Assembly (NCBI GenBank): GCA_045596905.1
Contig: JAZODG010000037.1
Span: forward strand, 1 to 58,952
Source: RGIG1681 sp045596905
GTDB lineage: Bacteria; Bacillota; Clostridia; Christensenellales; UBA1242
Reading direction: 5' to 3'
DNA length: 58,952 bases
The position numbers and the translations under genes are program-made. How positions within the stretch are numbered: the first letter of the stretch is position 1; every line of letters starts with the position of its first letter. Positions 7,349 through 15,784 of this stretch are shown here, one piece after another. Under the pieces are notes generated by a model, which ran no database searches, had not been told where the DNA came from, and saw nothing but the letters and a program-made list of their open reading frames with translations.

Positions 7349-8847
7349 TATACTTCCCAGTCCTCATCAAGCATTTGATTATAAACAGCATGGTTCATAG
7401 CAGCTTCTTTTGCTTTTTGTTCCATACTTCCACTGCGTGGTGGGTGATCTATATGATAAACACACGAACTCAAAACTGGAATAACAAAACTTCCATTTGA
7501 AATTATTGTTGATGCAAAGTATGCATCTTCCATACCCCAGCCACGGAATCTAGTTGAAAATACTGGATATCTTGGAATCATTCTTCTATTAATTGCCATA
7601 TTATGACCAGTAACAACAGTTGAAAGATCATAAATACCAACTCTTGAACCAAAACCAAGTTGTTTAAAATAATTGGTATCATCAAGAATAGAAATTTTTT
7701 CACCGTGGAATGCTTTATCCCAGCCTATATGATATTCTTTACTTCTTGTAATAACACGACTATCATCAAAATCAAAACAACGATCAACACCTTTTAATAA
7801 TGATGCTTCATTAAGCATTGGATCTGCTTTATCAATATTCTTTCTCATTGCCACAAATATCGCATTTGGAACAATTTGAAGTCTCATATTGATATCGTAT
7901 AAATAGTTTTTGCTCAAAACAATATCTGAATCTATAAACAATAATAAATCATGTTTTGCAATTGAGAGACCTGCATTTCTAGCATTTGAAAGTCCCATGT
8001 TGTTATTGAATGAGATAATATTGAGTTCATAGTCAAGTTTATCTCTAATTGGCTCAACATCTTTTACAACACTGTTTGAACCGTCATCAACAACAATAAC
8101 TTGAATCTTCTTTTTATCTGCTTTTGAAAGTTTTTGTCCTTGAAGTGCAAGGAGAGTTGCACATACGTTTTGATTATAAACAGGAATAATAATACTCATA
8201 TTCTTGAATCTATCACCATGCATTGGCAAAGAGTCAAATGATAACAAGTCTCCTTTTGTAAGCATTTTAAAATACTTTTCAATATGTGTATAGTCATTTG
8301 AAAGGTTTGAAAGACGAATTCTAATCGACGCACTAGCAGACCTAATATCAAGACCTGTTTTAATTGCATAGTTCTTAATTTTCGAATTAAGATTTCCAAT
8401 TTCATCAAACAAAGTTTCAGCCTCCGGTAGATTTGCTGGATGATGATCATTAATATTGTTATATGAACTCAAACCAAATTTCTTACAAATACTTTCAGCC
8501 AAAGCATCATCTGATGTCGACAAAAAGTTCCCGTGGAATGTTTCAAACAAAACATTGGCATTGGCAAATTTGATAAGCACAATGTCATTAACTAAAAACT
8601 TGTTTGTTTTATTTGATTGAACCGTCTTAAACAAATGCTTAAGATTCTTGTTCTTTACATAAACAAACTTGTTTTGGTATGAATCTCTAAAATAAACTTT
8701 ATTGTTGGCAGCTTCAATCTGAAGACCATCATCCTTTTCAGGATAAATATTAAGTCTCCTTTGAATGCTTGGCAATCCAACTTTTTCAACTAAATAATCT
8801 AATACACTTACTAATATTTCAGTGTTCTCTAAAATAATATACTTCAT
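7348..8847 (-). CDS. Glycosyltransferase family 2 with an unrecognised N-terminal domain
   Basis: A 499-aa protein. From about residue 215 it is a GT-A transferase: NMSIIIPVYNQ, IQVIVVDDGSN, GLSNARNAGLS and the metal-binding DSD in LLLFIDSDIVLS near 305. FRGWGMEDAYFAS and YHIDHPPRSG near 430-470 resemble the acceptor region of galactosyltransferase-like GT2 enzymes. Residues 1-210 form a separate domain that I cannot assign. No ribosome binding site precedes the ATG. A consensus promoter puts the transcript start on the ATG itself, so translation may be leaderless. The next Met is far downstream (residue about 190), so a later start would remove the N-domain. It is first of the five-gene leftward string. 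Confidence 0.82.
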   Translation of the reverse strand: MKYIILENTEILVSVLDYLVEKVGLPSIQRRLNIYPEKDDGLQIEAANNKVYFRDSYQNKFVYVKNKNLKHLFKTVQSNKTNKFLVNDIVLIKFANANVLFETFHGNFLSTSDDALAESICKKFGLSSYNNINDHHPANLPEAETLFDEIGNLNSKIKNYAIKTGLDIRSASASIRIRLSNLSNDYTHIEKYFKMLTKGDLLSFDSLPMHGDRFKNMSIIIPVYNQNVCATLLALQGQKLSKADKKKIQVIVVDDGSNSVVKDVEPIRDKLDYELNIISFNNNMGLSNARNAGLSIAKHDLLLFIDSDIVLSKNYLYDINMRLQIVPNAIFVAMRKNIDKADPMLNEASLLKGVDRCFDFDDSRVITRSKEYHIGWDKAFHGEKISILDDTNYFKQLGFGSRVGIYDLSTVVTGHNMAINRRMIPRYPVFSTRFRGWGMEDAYFASTIISNGSFVIPVLSSCVYHIDHPPRSGSMEQKAKEAAMNHAVYNQMLDEDWEV

Positions 8848-8853
8848 ACTTCA

Positions 8854-8882
8854 AGTATATAACGATATAATAGTCTTGTCAA
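8854..8882 (-). promoter_or_regulatory. Consensus promoter giving a leaderless transcript
   Basis: On the minus strand TTGACA (8882-8877), exactly 17 bases, then TATACT (8859-8854). Only six bases separate the -10 box from the ATG at 8847, so transcription should begin at or beside the first codon base. Confidence 0.8.
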
Positions 8883-9031
8883 TAATTTTATTTTTAATAA
8901 AATTATATAATAATAATCTTTTTCGGGGAATGAGATGGTTTAAGTGATTTGTGTAAAATGCAAATTTGTTTGTTATTTGTTTGAAAAAATATGGATATTT
9001 GTTGTAAAATTTTATACAGGAGATGCCTATT

Positions 9032-9736
9032 ATGATAATGAAATACGAAACAAAATTAACACTGTTTTCAAGCTATTTTGATGCAAATGACAACCTTTCA
9101 ATAAAATCAATTTTGAGTATTTTTCAAGACGTTGCAGCAAACCACGCTGAAGATATCGGCGTTGGATATTTGACAATGTTAAACAAAAATCTTTATTGGG
9201 TTCTAAGTCGTGTTAAGTTTGATATTATAAAAATGCCTGAACCAAACCAAACCGTTATTGTTGAAACATGGCCACATAAAAAAGGGCGAATCGACTTTGA
9301 CCGTGATATGAAAATTTTAAGCGAAGACGGAACGGTTCTTATAACAGCAACTTCAAAATGGTGCGTTATCGACACAGTGAATCGCAGACTTCAAAAAGCC
9401 GAAAATGTTAACTATATCGGCGAAATACACCCTGAAATAAATTACACTGAAAAGTTCGATAAAATCACACTTCCAGAATCTGAGCAATTATTTATGTTTT
9501 CTCACCGCGTTGGGTTTTGTGACCTTGACCACAACAAACACATGAACAATACCAATTATGCCAATTTGATTTCAAACGCAATCACAAACAAAGCCATAAC
9601 ACATTTTGAAATTAACTTTATAAACGAATGCCTTGAAAATGATGAAATTTCAATTTTCAAAACAATTTCAAATTCTGGCGAATATGTTGTTGGAAAAGTT
9701 CAGGATAAAATTGTTTTTAGTTCTTATACAAAATAA
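9032..9736 (+). CDS. Acyl-ACP thioesterase (double hotdog)
   Basis: A 234-aa thioesterase that would release free fatty acid from acyl carrier protein. YFDANDNLSIKSILSIFQDVAANHAEDIGVG opens the first hotdog. YWVLSRVKFDI and TWPHKKGRIDFDRDM follow as in the acyl-ACP TE family. The second hotdog has DLDHNKHMNNTNYANL, with the conserved Asp/Asn/His pattern, from about residue 167. The start at 9032 is chosen because AGGAG (9018-9022) abuts the ATG at 9023, leaving no spacing, but is 9 bases from the one at 9032; 9038 is also possible. It stands alone with its own upstream region. The role is in lipid or branched fatty acid turnover. Confidence 0.85.
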   Translation: MIMKYETKLTLFSSYFDANDNLSIKSILSIFQDVAANHAEDIGVGYLTMLNKNLYWVLSRVKFDIIKMPEPNQTVIVETWPHKKGRIDFDRDMKILSEDGTVLITATSKWCVIDTVNRRLQKAENVNYIGEIHPEINYTEKFDKITLPESEQLFMFSHRVGFCDLDHNKHMNNTNYANLISNAITNKAITHFEINFINECLENDEISIFKTISNSGEYVVGKVQDKIVFSSYTK

Positions 9737-9766
9737 AAGACTTGGGATAATCCCAAGTCTTTTTTA
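9735..9766. terminator. Bidirectional terminator
   Basis: Stem aaaagacttggga / tcccaagtctttt with loop taa and T-runs on both strands, between the thioesterase and the leftward nitroreductase gene. Confidence 0.88.
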
Positions 9767-10432
9767 TTTCCATTCAAAATTTTCTTTCCCAGCTCCAAGT
9801 TCAAAATGAAGCTTAACAATTCCCAAATCAATTTTTGCATAAAAACCAATTTTTGATTCTATCAAAACTCTATTCTCATCTCTTTCAATATAGAACTGTT
9901 GTTGATTGATTGCTGTTGGCGCAAGCAACGCCATTTCAACACCTTTTTTAAACCATTCAGGAGATTCTGAATCAATATTTGAAACCTTTTCAGGTGTCTT
10001 GCTTTTTCTTTCATTGCCTTGAGTTGTTCCGTATCCAAGCGAAATAACACAAACTAACTTTTCATCTTTATCGATTTCTGCTTGCACTGCACCTTTATTA
10101 TATGTAAGAGCCACCCAGCAGGTATTGAGCCCAAGCTCTTGTGCTTTTAATACAACTCTTTCGCCATAATACCCGATTTTTTCATCTAAGGCTTTATCGG
10201 CTTTCTTTCCAACCAAAACAATATAATTTTTAGCATTCTTTATTTTGCCATAGTTTAAGATTGAAGTTTTAAACGCTTTTGGCTCATTTACTGCAAGTTG
10301 AATGTGAAGACCACTTTGCTTGTTGCATTCATCAATCTCAGTTTGAAGGGCATCAACCTTTTCTGTTTCAATTTCTTTGTCTTGATAGCTACGCACAGAA
10401 TGTCTGTTTTTTATAATTTCACAAATATCCAT
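9764..10432 (-). CDS. Nitroreductase-family protein
   Basis: A 222-aa FMN-dependent nitroreductase-like protein. It begins MDICEIIKNRHSVRSYQDKEIE, the family's RRSVRxF/Y FMN-phosphate site. AQELGLNTCWVAL near 112-124 and VISLGYG near 147 match the central helix and strand. PEWFKKGVEMALLAPTAINQQQF near 173-195 is the usual C-terminal FMN-contact motif. It probably reduces nitro or quinone-like compounds with NAD(P)H; the true substrate is unknown. AAGGTGG sits 5-6 bases before the ATG. It follows the nucleoside phosphorylase gene by 9 bases and is likely co-transcribed with it. Confidence 0.85.
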   Translation of the reverse strand: MDICEIIKNRHSVRSYQDKEIETEKVDALQTEIDECNKQSGLHIQLAVNEPKAFKTSILNYGKIKNAKNYIVLVGKKADKALDEKIGYYGERVVLKAQELGLNTCWVALTYNKGAVQAEIDKDEKLVCVISLGYGTTQGNERKSKTPEKVSNIDSESPEWFKKGVEMALLAPTAINQQQFYIERDENRVLIESKIGFYAKIDLGIVKLHFELGAGKENFEWK

Positions 10433-10441
10433 ATTCCACCT

Positions 10442-11242
10442 TTATAAAGCCATTAATGCATCAAAAACAATATTGATAAGTCTTGTTCGAAGTTCGACTT
10501 TATCATAAAAACGCCAATCCCAGCCAGTGCCAGAAAGCAAGTCTGTAAAATAGAACAAAGAGCCAAATGTGAGTGCGTTATATTCAGCAACAGCAGCAAG
10601 TGACGCACATTCCATTTCAACACCAATTGCACCTTCTTCGATTCTTCTTTTTGTTCTGTTTGGAGTTTCACGATACAGCGCATCAATAGTCCAAGTTCTG
10701 CCTGTAACATATTGTTGATGATGCATCACAAGAGCCTCTTCTAGCACTTTGTTAACATTCTTGTTAGTTTCAATATATCTACTTGCAGGAATATAATGAT
10801 AAGACAAGCCTTCATCACGAATAGCAGATGTTGGAATGAAGAAGTTATTATGAATATCAATACCGTCAACAATACAACCACAAGAGCCACATGCAATAAA
10901 CTTTGTGATTCCAACATAGCTGAGCTCTTCCATCAAATTTCCTGAAGCAGGACCACCAAGTGGACAGAGTGCAATCAAGCATTTATTGTCATATAAATAA
11001 ACAGGAGAAATTGTGCTGGCAGATTTAAACTCATAAATTTTTTCACATTTGCCATAAATTTCAGCACACTCATCAAAAGCACGTGGCAAAAAGATTATGC
11101 ATCTATCAATACCCATTTCAACAACTTTATCAAAAGCACCAAAATTCTTTTTCCCTTGTCTAAAGAAATGAGTCTTTGATTCTTTTGCAGAATCTTCATC
11201 AAACTCAAGAATTGGCGCATCATTAACATTACCTAAAATCAT
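10442..11242 (-). CDS. Nucleoside phosphorylase (uridine phosphorylase-like)
   Basis: A 266-aa member of the PNP/UDP phosphorylase family, which splits nucleosides with phosphate to a base and ribose 1-phosphate. CPLGGPASGNLMEEL and FIACGSCGCIVDGID cover the phosphate and ribose site region (residues about 85-120). TGRTWTIDALYRETP and GVEMECASLAAVAEY near 202-216 give the base/ribose recognition part, including the EME motif. GGGGG lies about 9 bases before the ATG. A TATAAT box on the minus strand near 11275-11280 is the likely promoter. Uridine rather than purine preference is likely but not certain. Confidence 0.82.
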   Translation of the reverse strand: MILGNVNDAPILEFDEDSAKESKTHFFRQGKKNFGAFDKVVEMGIDRCIIFLPRAFDECAEIYGKCEKIYEFKSASTISPVYLYDNKCLIALCPLGGPASGNLMEELSYVGITKFIACGSCGCIVDGIDIHNNFFIPTSAIRDEGLSYHYIPASRYIETNKNVNKVLEEALVMHHQQYVTGRTWTIDALYRETPNRTKRRIEEGAIGVEMECASLAAVAEYNALTFGSLFYFTDLLSGTGWDWRFYDKVELRTRLINIVFDALMAL

Positions 11243-11434
11243 ATATCTTGCCCCCTTAATCTAGATTTGTAATACAAATTATAACATAAAATTTCCCATG
11301 CGTCACATATTTGTAATAAAATATATATACATTTTTGTTATAAATATGATAGATGATTTTTTTATTAAAATCCTAAAATATCGTTCTTTGCTGCGTATTT
11401 GTGAATATATCACCCCTTTTTTAATCAAATATCA

Positions 11435-11463
11435 TTGAAAATTGCAGTTTTCTATGCTATAAT
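11435..11463 (+). promoter_or_regulatory. Strong promoter of the unknown gene at 11488
   Basis: TTGAAA (11435-11440), 17 bases, TATAAT (11458-11463). It is followed by a very strong AGGGGGG ribosome site. Confidence 0.8.
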
Positions 11464-11487
11464 AAAACCATCAAAGGGGGGAATGTT

Positions 11488-12105
11488 ATGTCAAGAATTA
11501 ACATTAATGATTTATCTTACAAAAAGGAATTGCTTAAACTTGCTGAAGCTATGCAATATGCTTTTTATGGCGAAGCAACATCTGAATATGAAATCCAAAA
11601 TAAAAGATACTGGCTTGGTCAAGTTTATGAATGCTCAAAACTTGAAGTTGTAGCTCAAATTAACAAAACTAAAGAAGAACATGCTGAAGCTCTTGCAAAC
11701 TCACCAGTTTTACGTGGACTTCTTGATATGTATGTTGCTGCAACAAACGCTTCAAATCCACAAGAACTTGAAGCTGTTTATCAAGCATATCAAACACTTC
11801 AAAAAGATTGTGACTTTGAAAACCACAAAGACGCTTATGTTGACGCAGGCTGTATTCTCACAACAGGTTACTTGAGTGAAAGAGACGACGAAGTCTTCTT
11901 CACATATCCAATTCACTTGTTTGGTGCTTACCAAGAAAAAGAAGGCAGTAGCGATGACCACAGAGGATACTTGTTATTCCCTGTTCAAAAACTTAGCGCA
12001 GAAGAACTCAAAGAACTTCATGATTCAAACCCAGAACTCTTTGCTGATAGCTCACCTGCTGTTCGTGCAGCATATGATGCTCTCACAGGTTCTCAACCAG
12101 AATAA
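11488..12105 (+). CDS. Conserved-looking protein of unknown function
   Basis: I do not recognise this 205-aa protein. It is soluble and acidic with no signal peptide or membrane segment. The first 110 residues look helical (KKELLKLAEAMQYAFYGEATSEYEIQ, then VYQAYQTLQKDC). Residues about 125-165 include CILTTGYLSERDDEVFFTYP and HRGYLLFPVQKLS, which read like beta strands. The C-terminus is helical and ends SQPE. It is a single-gene unit with a consensus promoter, a strong ribosome site and its own terminator, so it is probably well expressed. Codon use matches its neighbours. No function is proposed. Confidence 0.8.
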   Translation: MSRININDLSYKKELLKLAEAMQYAFYGEATSEYEIQNKRYWLGQVYECSKLEVVAQINKTKEEHAEALANSPVLRGLLDMYVAATNASNPQELEAVYQAYQTLQKDCDFENHKDAYVDAGCILTTGYLSERDDEVFFTYPIHLFGAYQEKEGSSDDHRGYLLFPVQKLSAEELKELHDSNPELFADSSPAVRAAYDALTGSQPE

Positions 12106-12112
12106 GCTAAAT

Positions 12113-12145
12113 AAAAAGACTAGGCAGCGCACCTAGTCTTTTTCT
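12113..12145 (+). terminator. Intrinsic terminator
   Basis: Stem aaaaagactagg / cctagtcttttt with a 7-base loop, directly after the unknown gene at 11488. Confidence 0.85.
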
Positions 12146-12222
12146 ATTTCCCTAAATTTTTCTTGTAATAAATATAATTTATTTGCTAATATAATAATAT
12201 AGTATTATTTAGGAGAATATTT

Positions 12223-12624
12223 ATGACAAAAAGAACCTTCGCCGTTGTCTTGGGCGTTTTATTTGGAATATATCTTATTGCATTTGCTTATTTCAGTTTT
12301 GTTATGAGCATAGTTATATCATTAAAGTTTGATATCAACTTATCATTCACAATAATTGCCTTTCCTGTTTTGGGTGTTGCAACCATTGTGGGGGCGTGTC
12401 TAGCAAAAAAATGCATCATGTACACTAGGATTATATACACCATATCTGCCTTGTGTTATGTATCATATATCGTTTTATTGTTTGCAGTTCAAGTATTTTC
12501 CGAATTCAGTGTAACGATGCTGGTGTTTATTGCTTTTGTTATAATCTCAGTCATAGCAACAATACTTGTATTCTTAACAAAAAAACAACCTGCTATTCTT
12601 GAACAAAACCAACAAGCAGAATAA
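12223..12624 (+). CDS. Small four-helix membrane protein, unknown
   Basis: A 133-aa very hydrophobic protein with four likely membrane segments (about residues 8-30, 36-58, 64-85 and 93-118) and a short polar tail KKQPAILEQNQQAE. There are no conserved charged residues inside the helices that would suggest a transporter. AGGAG lies about 9 bases before the ATG. It is an isolated gene flanked by terminators. I do not recognise the family. Confidence 0.7.
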   Translation: MTKRTFAVVLGVLFGIYLIAFAYFSFVMSIVISLKFDINLSFTIIAFPVLGVATIVGACLAKKCIMYTRIIYTISALCYVSYIVLLFAVQVFSEFSVTMLVFIAFVIISVIATILVFLTKKQPAILEQNQQAE

Positions 12625-12650
12625 AAAGAGCCAAAACTGGCTCTTTTTTT
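12623..12650. terminator. Bidirectional terminator
   Basis: Stem aaaaagagcca / tggctcttttt with loop aaac, between the membrane protein and the leftward aldolase gene. Confidence 0.87.
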
Positions 12651-12659
12651 ATTTGTTTT

Positions 12660-13349
12660 TTATTTACAATCTATAATATTTTTTGAACCTTGAGATTCTT
12701 CCCAATCTTTTGCAAAGGTTTCAACTGCATCTTCAATATAGTTTCTTGGTGTTACACAGATTGTTTCTCTAAGCAAATCTGGTTGAAGAGTCACTGCATG
12801 AGCCCCTGCCATAAGTGCCTTTATAACTTGTCCACCATGGTGGAAGCTTGCTGCCAAGATTTTTGTATGTTTTCCAAAAGAATCAATGTTTTGTTTAAAA
12901 CATGCAACTGTTTCAGATGCATCAGAGCCCCTACTTTGAATACGGTTGAAATATGGCGCAATATAATCTACACCTGCAGCAATAGCAACAAGACCTTGCA
13001 TTTTTGTATAAATTGCAGTTGCAGTAATTTTAAAGCCCCTTGCTTTTAAATTTTTGATTGCTTTTAAACCTTCTTCAGTTACAGGAATCTTAACATAAAC
13101 GTCTTTATCGATTTTTTCTGTAATAAGTTCAGCTTCTTTGATAATTTCTTCAGCAGTTGTTGAAACAACCTGAATGTGCAACGATCTATCTTTTCCGATA
13201 ATTTCTCTAATTTTTCTGAAATGTTCAAAAAAGTCTATCTTGCCTTCTTTTTTGATAATTGTTGGGTTTGAAGTAACTCCAACATATGGATAAATTTGTG
13301 CAAATTCTTTGATTGTTTCTAAGTTTGCGTTGTCAAACATCAATTCCAT
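12660..13349 (-). CDS. Transaldolase-family protein (fructose-6-phosphate aldolase-like)
   Basis: A 229-aa short transaldolase. MELMFDNANLETIKEF and GVTSNPTII give the N-terminal Asp and Asn pattern. VYVKIPVT near residue 87 carries the Schiff-base Lys, followed by KITATAIYT. Length fits the FSA/TalC subfamily (about 220 aa) and not full-length transaldolase (about 320). FSA-type enzymes either cleave fructose 6-phosphate or act as transaldolases; which applies cannot be told here. With the transketolase at 20522 it could form the non-oxidative pentose phosphate shunt that also yields the sedoheptulose 7-phosphate used by GmhA. AGGAG is 7 bases before the ATG. Confidence 0.85.
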   Translation of the reverse strand: MELMFDNANLETIKEFAQIYPYVGVTSNPTIIKKEGKIDFFEHFRKIREIIGKDRSLHIQVVSTTAEEIIKEAELITEKIDKDVYVKIPVTEEGLKAIKNLKARGFKITATAIYTKMQGLVAIAAGVDYIAPYFNRIQSRGSDASETVACFKQNIDSFGKHTKILAASFHHGGQVIKALMAGAHAVTLQPDLLRETICVTPRNYIEDAVETFAKDWEESQGSKNIIDCK

Positions 13350-13451
13350 AGTGCTTTCTCCTTTAGTTTATTAAGGATAAAAATACCACTATTAAATACC
13401 AAAGTCAAATAACAAAATGAATAACCGTTCTTTTTGGCTACTTTGACCCTA

Positions 13452-15443
13452 TTATTTTTTCTTTTTCACTTCTTTTAAAACAACAGCTGTTCGTGCAGGA
13501 AGATAAAGCTCAACGTAGTTTTGTCCATTAAATTTTTTAGAGTGATATGTCATATGATAAACTAGCCCGTTGCCACCATACTGAAAATCATCAGAGCAAA
13601 GAGCAACTTCATAATCGACATTTTTAAAAATAGGAACAAGCACATTAGTAAGCGACCTATTTGGACTAAAGTTGAACGCAAAAATAAGTCCGTTGCGATA
13701 AAACACAATTGTTTGTTCTGGATTTTTAAGAAGTAACAAATCAGCCATTTTTTGCTTAAAAATCTTGCCTTCTTTTGCAACTTTAATCATGTCTTTATCA
13801 AACTTTCCAAGCCATTCATATTTCAAATATCCGTTATATCTCAAACTCCATTGACGTCTGCAATAATGAAAGCTCCAGCCATTCCCTTCACGTGGAAAGT
13901 CTATCCATTCTGGGTGACCAAATTCATTCCCCATAAAGTTGAGATATGCTTCGCCGCCACCAGCCAATGTAAAGAGTCTTATCATTTTGTGCAGCGCCAT
14001 TGCCCTGTCAATGATAGGGTTGTGACAAATCTTGTCCATATCAGTATACATTGATGCATCTGCAAGTCTGAAAATGACTGTTTTATCACCAACAAGCGCT
14101 TGGTCATGACTTTCAACATATGCCACTGAGTTTTCTCCAGGACGACGCAAACAAAGTTCTCCCCAAAGTTTGCCAATATCCCAATGCTCATCTTGGGTTT
14201 CTTTTATTGTCTTTATCCACAAATCAGGAATACCCATTGCAAGACGATAATCAAAACCGATACCACCTTCATGAATAGGCAAGCACATTCCAGGCATGCC
14301 CGACATATCTTCAGTGATTGTAACAGCTTTCGGATTAACCATATGCACAAGTTCATTTGCAAGCTGAAGATATGTTATTGCTTCAACGTGAGTGTTTGTT
14401 GAGAAATATTTTTTATCATTATCAAACGCTTCGCCCAAGCCATGGTCGTGATATATCATTGATGTTACCCCGTCAAAACGGAACCCATCAAAATGATATT
14501 CTTTCATCCAAAACTTAAGGTTTGAAAGCAAGAAGTGTATAACTTCATCTTTGCCATAATTAAAACACTTTGTTCCCCATGCTGGGTGGTCGCCTTTCGC
14601 TCCATCGTGAAAGAACTGCCAAACCGTTCCGTCAAACATGTTGATTCCTTCACTAGTGTTTTTGATTGCATGTGAATGCACAATATCCAAAAGCACACGA
14701 ATACCTAACTCATGCGCTTTATTGACCAAATATTTCAAATCATCAGGAGTTCCAAACCAAGATGATGCAGCATAGAAACTAGACACCTGATAACCAAAAC
14801 TGCCGTAATATGGGTGTTCCATAATTGCCATTAATTGAATAGTGTTATAACCACTTTCTTTTATATATGGAAGAGTATAGTCTGCAAACTCACGATATGA
14901 TGCAACGTGTCCGTGTTCTTGAGCCATACCAACATGTGCTTCATAAATAAAAAGCGAATCTTCTGGCTTGAACTTTTTATCAGTCCAATCGAAACCTTTT
15001 TTGTCATCAACAACTTCACAGCACCAAGCATATGTGTTTCCGTCTTGAACAACACGTCTTGCATAAAGTGGAATATGCTCAGTTCTTGTCATATTAGCAT
15101 CAACAATAGTCTTAACCTTACAACCTTCCCAAAGAGCATTGTCTCCATCAAGCTTAAGCTCCCACACACCATTATCAAGCCTTGTCATAGGGTGGTCAAG
15201 CCAGTGCCAATTGTTGAAATCGCCAGTCAAATAAAGTTGATAAGCACTTGGTGCCCATTCACGGTATACCCAGCCACCGTCAACGTGATGAAAACCAAAA
15301 TAATCATGGCCATTAGCAAACTCCGTTAAGGTTTTATCTTCACCAAGCAGTCTCCATTTTGTATGATAATAAAGGTGCATACGATGTTCAATATCACCTG
15401 AATAAGGCTTTAGTTGTGGATTATAATCAAAAATTTTATACAT
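13452..15443 (-). CDS. glgB: 1,4-alpha-glucan branching enzyme, GH13_8 (eukaryote-like) type
   Basis: A 663-aa branching enzyme that makes alpha-1,6 branches in glycogen. It has an N-terminal CBM48-like part (YLTGDFNNWHWLDHPM), then a GH13 barrel. FDGFRFDGVTSM holds the Asp nucleophile near residue 325, TEDMSGMPG the acid/base Glu near 380, and YVESHDQALVGDK the third Asp near 445. YIKESGYNTIQLMAIMEHPYYGSFGYQV and the C-terminal all-beta domain match the plant/animal-like GH13_8 group more than the E. coli-type GH13_9. The ATG at 15443 is chosen because GGGGG is about 8 bases upstream; a GTG at 15446 is also in frame. No other glycogen gene is in the window. No clear terminator follows. Confidence 0.88.
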   Translation of the reverse strand: MYKIFDYNPQLKPYSGDIEHRMHLYYHTKWRLLGEDKTLTEFANGHDYFGFHHVDGGWVYREWAPSAYQLYLTGDFNNWHWLDHPMTRLDNGVWELKLDGDNALWEGCKVKTIVDANMTRTEHIPLYARRVVQDGNTYAWCCEVVDDKKGFDWTDKKFKPEDSLFIYEAHVGMAQEHGHVASYREFADYTLPYIKESGYNTIQLMAIMEHPYYGSFGYQVSSFYAASSWFGTPDDLKYLVNKAHELGIRVLLDIVHSHAIKNTSEGINMFDGTVWQFFHDGAKGDHPAWGTKCFNYGKDEVIHFLLSNLKFWMKEYHFDGFRFDGVTSMIYHDHGLGEAFDNDKKYFSTNTHVEAITYLQLANELVHMVNPKAVTITEDMSGMPGMCLPIHEGGIGFDYRLAMGIPDLWIKTIKETQDEHWDIGKLWGELCLRRPGENSVAYVESHDQALVGDKTVIFRLADASMYTDMDKICHNPIIDRAMALHKMIRLFTLAGGGEAYLNFMGNEFGHPEWIDFPREGNGWSFHYCRRQWSLRYNGYLKYEWLGKFDKDMIKVAKEGKIFKQKMADLLLLKNPEQTIVFYRNGLIFAFNFSPNRSLTNVLVPIFKNVDYEVALCSDDFQYGGNGLVYHMTYHSKKFNGQNYVELYLPARTAVVLKEVKKKK

Positions 15444-15549
15444 CACATTTCCCCCTACTATCCCACATTAAATTTAATAAATACATGATAACTTTTATGA
15501 GTTTAAATTGTCAAATAAAACAGCCCCACCAACCCCCAAGAGACAAAAT

Positions 15550-15585
15550 AAAAAGAGAGAACCAAATTTTGGCTCTCTCTTTTTT
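15550..15585. terminator. Hairpin terminator next to the tRNA 3' copy
   Basis: Stem aaaagagag / ctctctttt with an inner CC/GG pair and T-runs on both strands. On the minus strand it lies immediately downstream of the duplicated tRNA-Arg 3' end, as a terminator would after a tRNA gene. Confidence 0.7.
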
Positions 15586-15607
15586 ATGGTGCAACTGAAG
15601 GGATTCG
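15585..15607. repeat. Displaced copy of the tRNA-Arg 3' end (att-like direct repeat, copy 1)
   Basis: Twenty-three bases identical to 15785-15807. On the minus strand the copy runs from the T-loop CGAATCCC through the acceptor strand CAGTTGC, the discriminator and CCA, plus two bases. The remaining two thirds of a tRNA are absent. Confidence 0.85.
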
Positions 15608-15729
15608 TAAGGAGCTTTGCGACGGAATAGTGAGCGTAAAAGTCTTTCAATGTCGACCCGTGTAGCGAACGTCACATGTTTCGAACTGTCACTATTTGTG
15701 CACCTTTTGTGGCGAAGTTTTGGAGCAGC
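15608..15729. other. Compositionally distinct spacer between the tRNA 3'-end copies
   Basis: About 120 bases with visibly higher GC than the surroundings (near half GC, with many CG dinucleotides). Two near-copies of GTGAC(A)GTTCG occur on the minus strand (around 15670 and 15685). No ribosome site or credible gene is seen; frames crossing it are by-products of the tRNA sequence. It may be the remnant of an integrated element. Confidence 0.5.
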
Positions 15730-15759
15730 AAAAAAGACTTGGTCTCCCAAGTCTTTTTT
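15730..15759 (-). terminator. Terminator of the tRNA-Arg transcript
   Basis: Stem aaaaaagacttgg / ccaagtctttttt with a 4-base loop, 28 bases after the tRNA 3' end on the minus strand. The hairpin has T-runs on both strands. Confidence 0.8.
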
Positions 15760-15784
15760 TGTTGTGACTTTTGCAAGCCACAAA

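Noticed and set aside
14907..15329. A 140-codon frame opposite glgB
   Set aside because: Antisense to a conserved catalytic domain; composition is that of a shadow.
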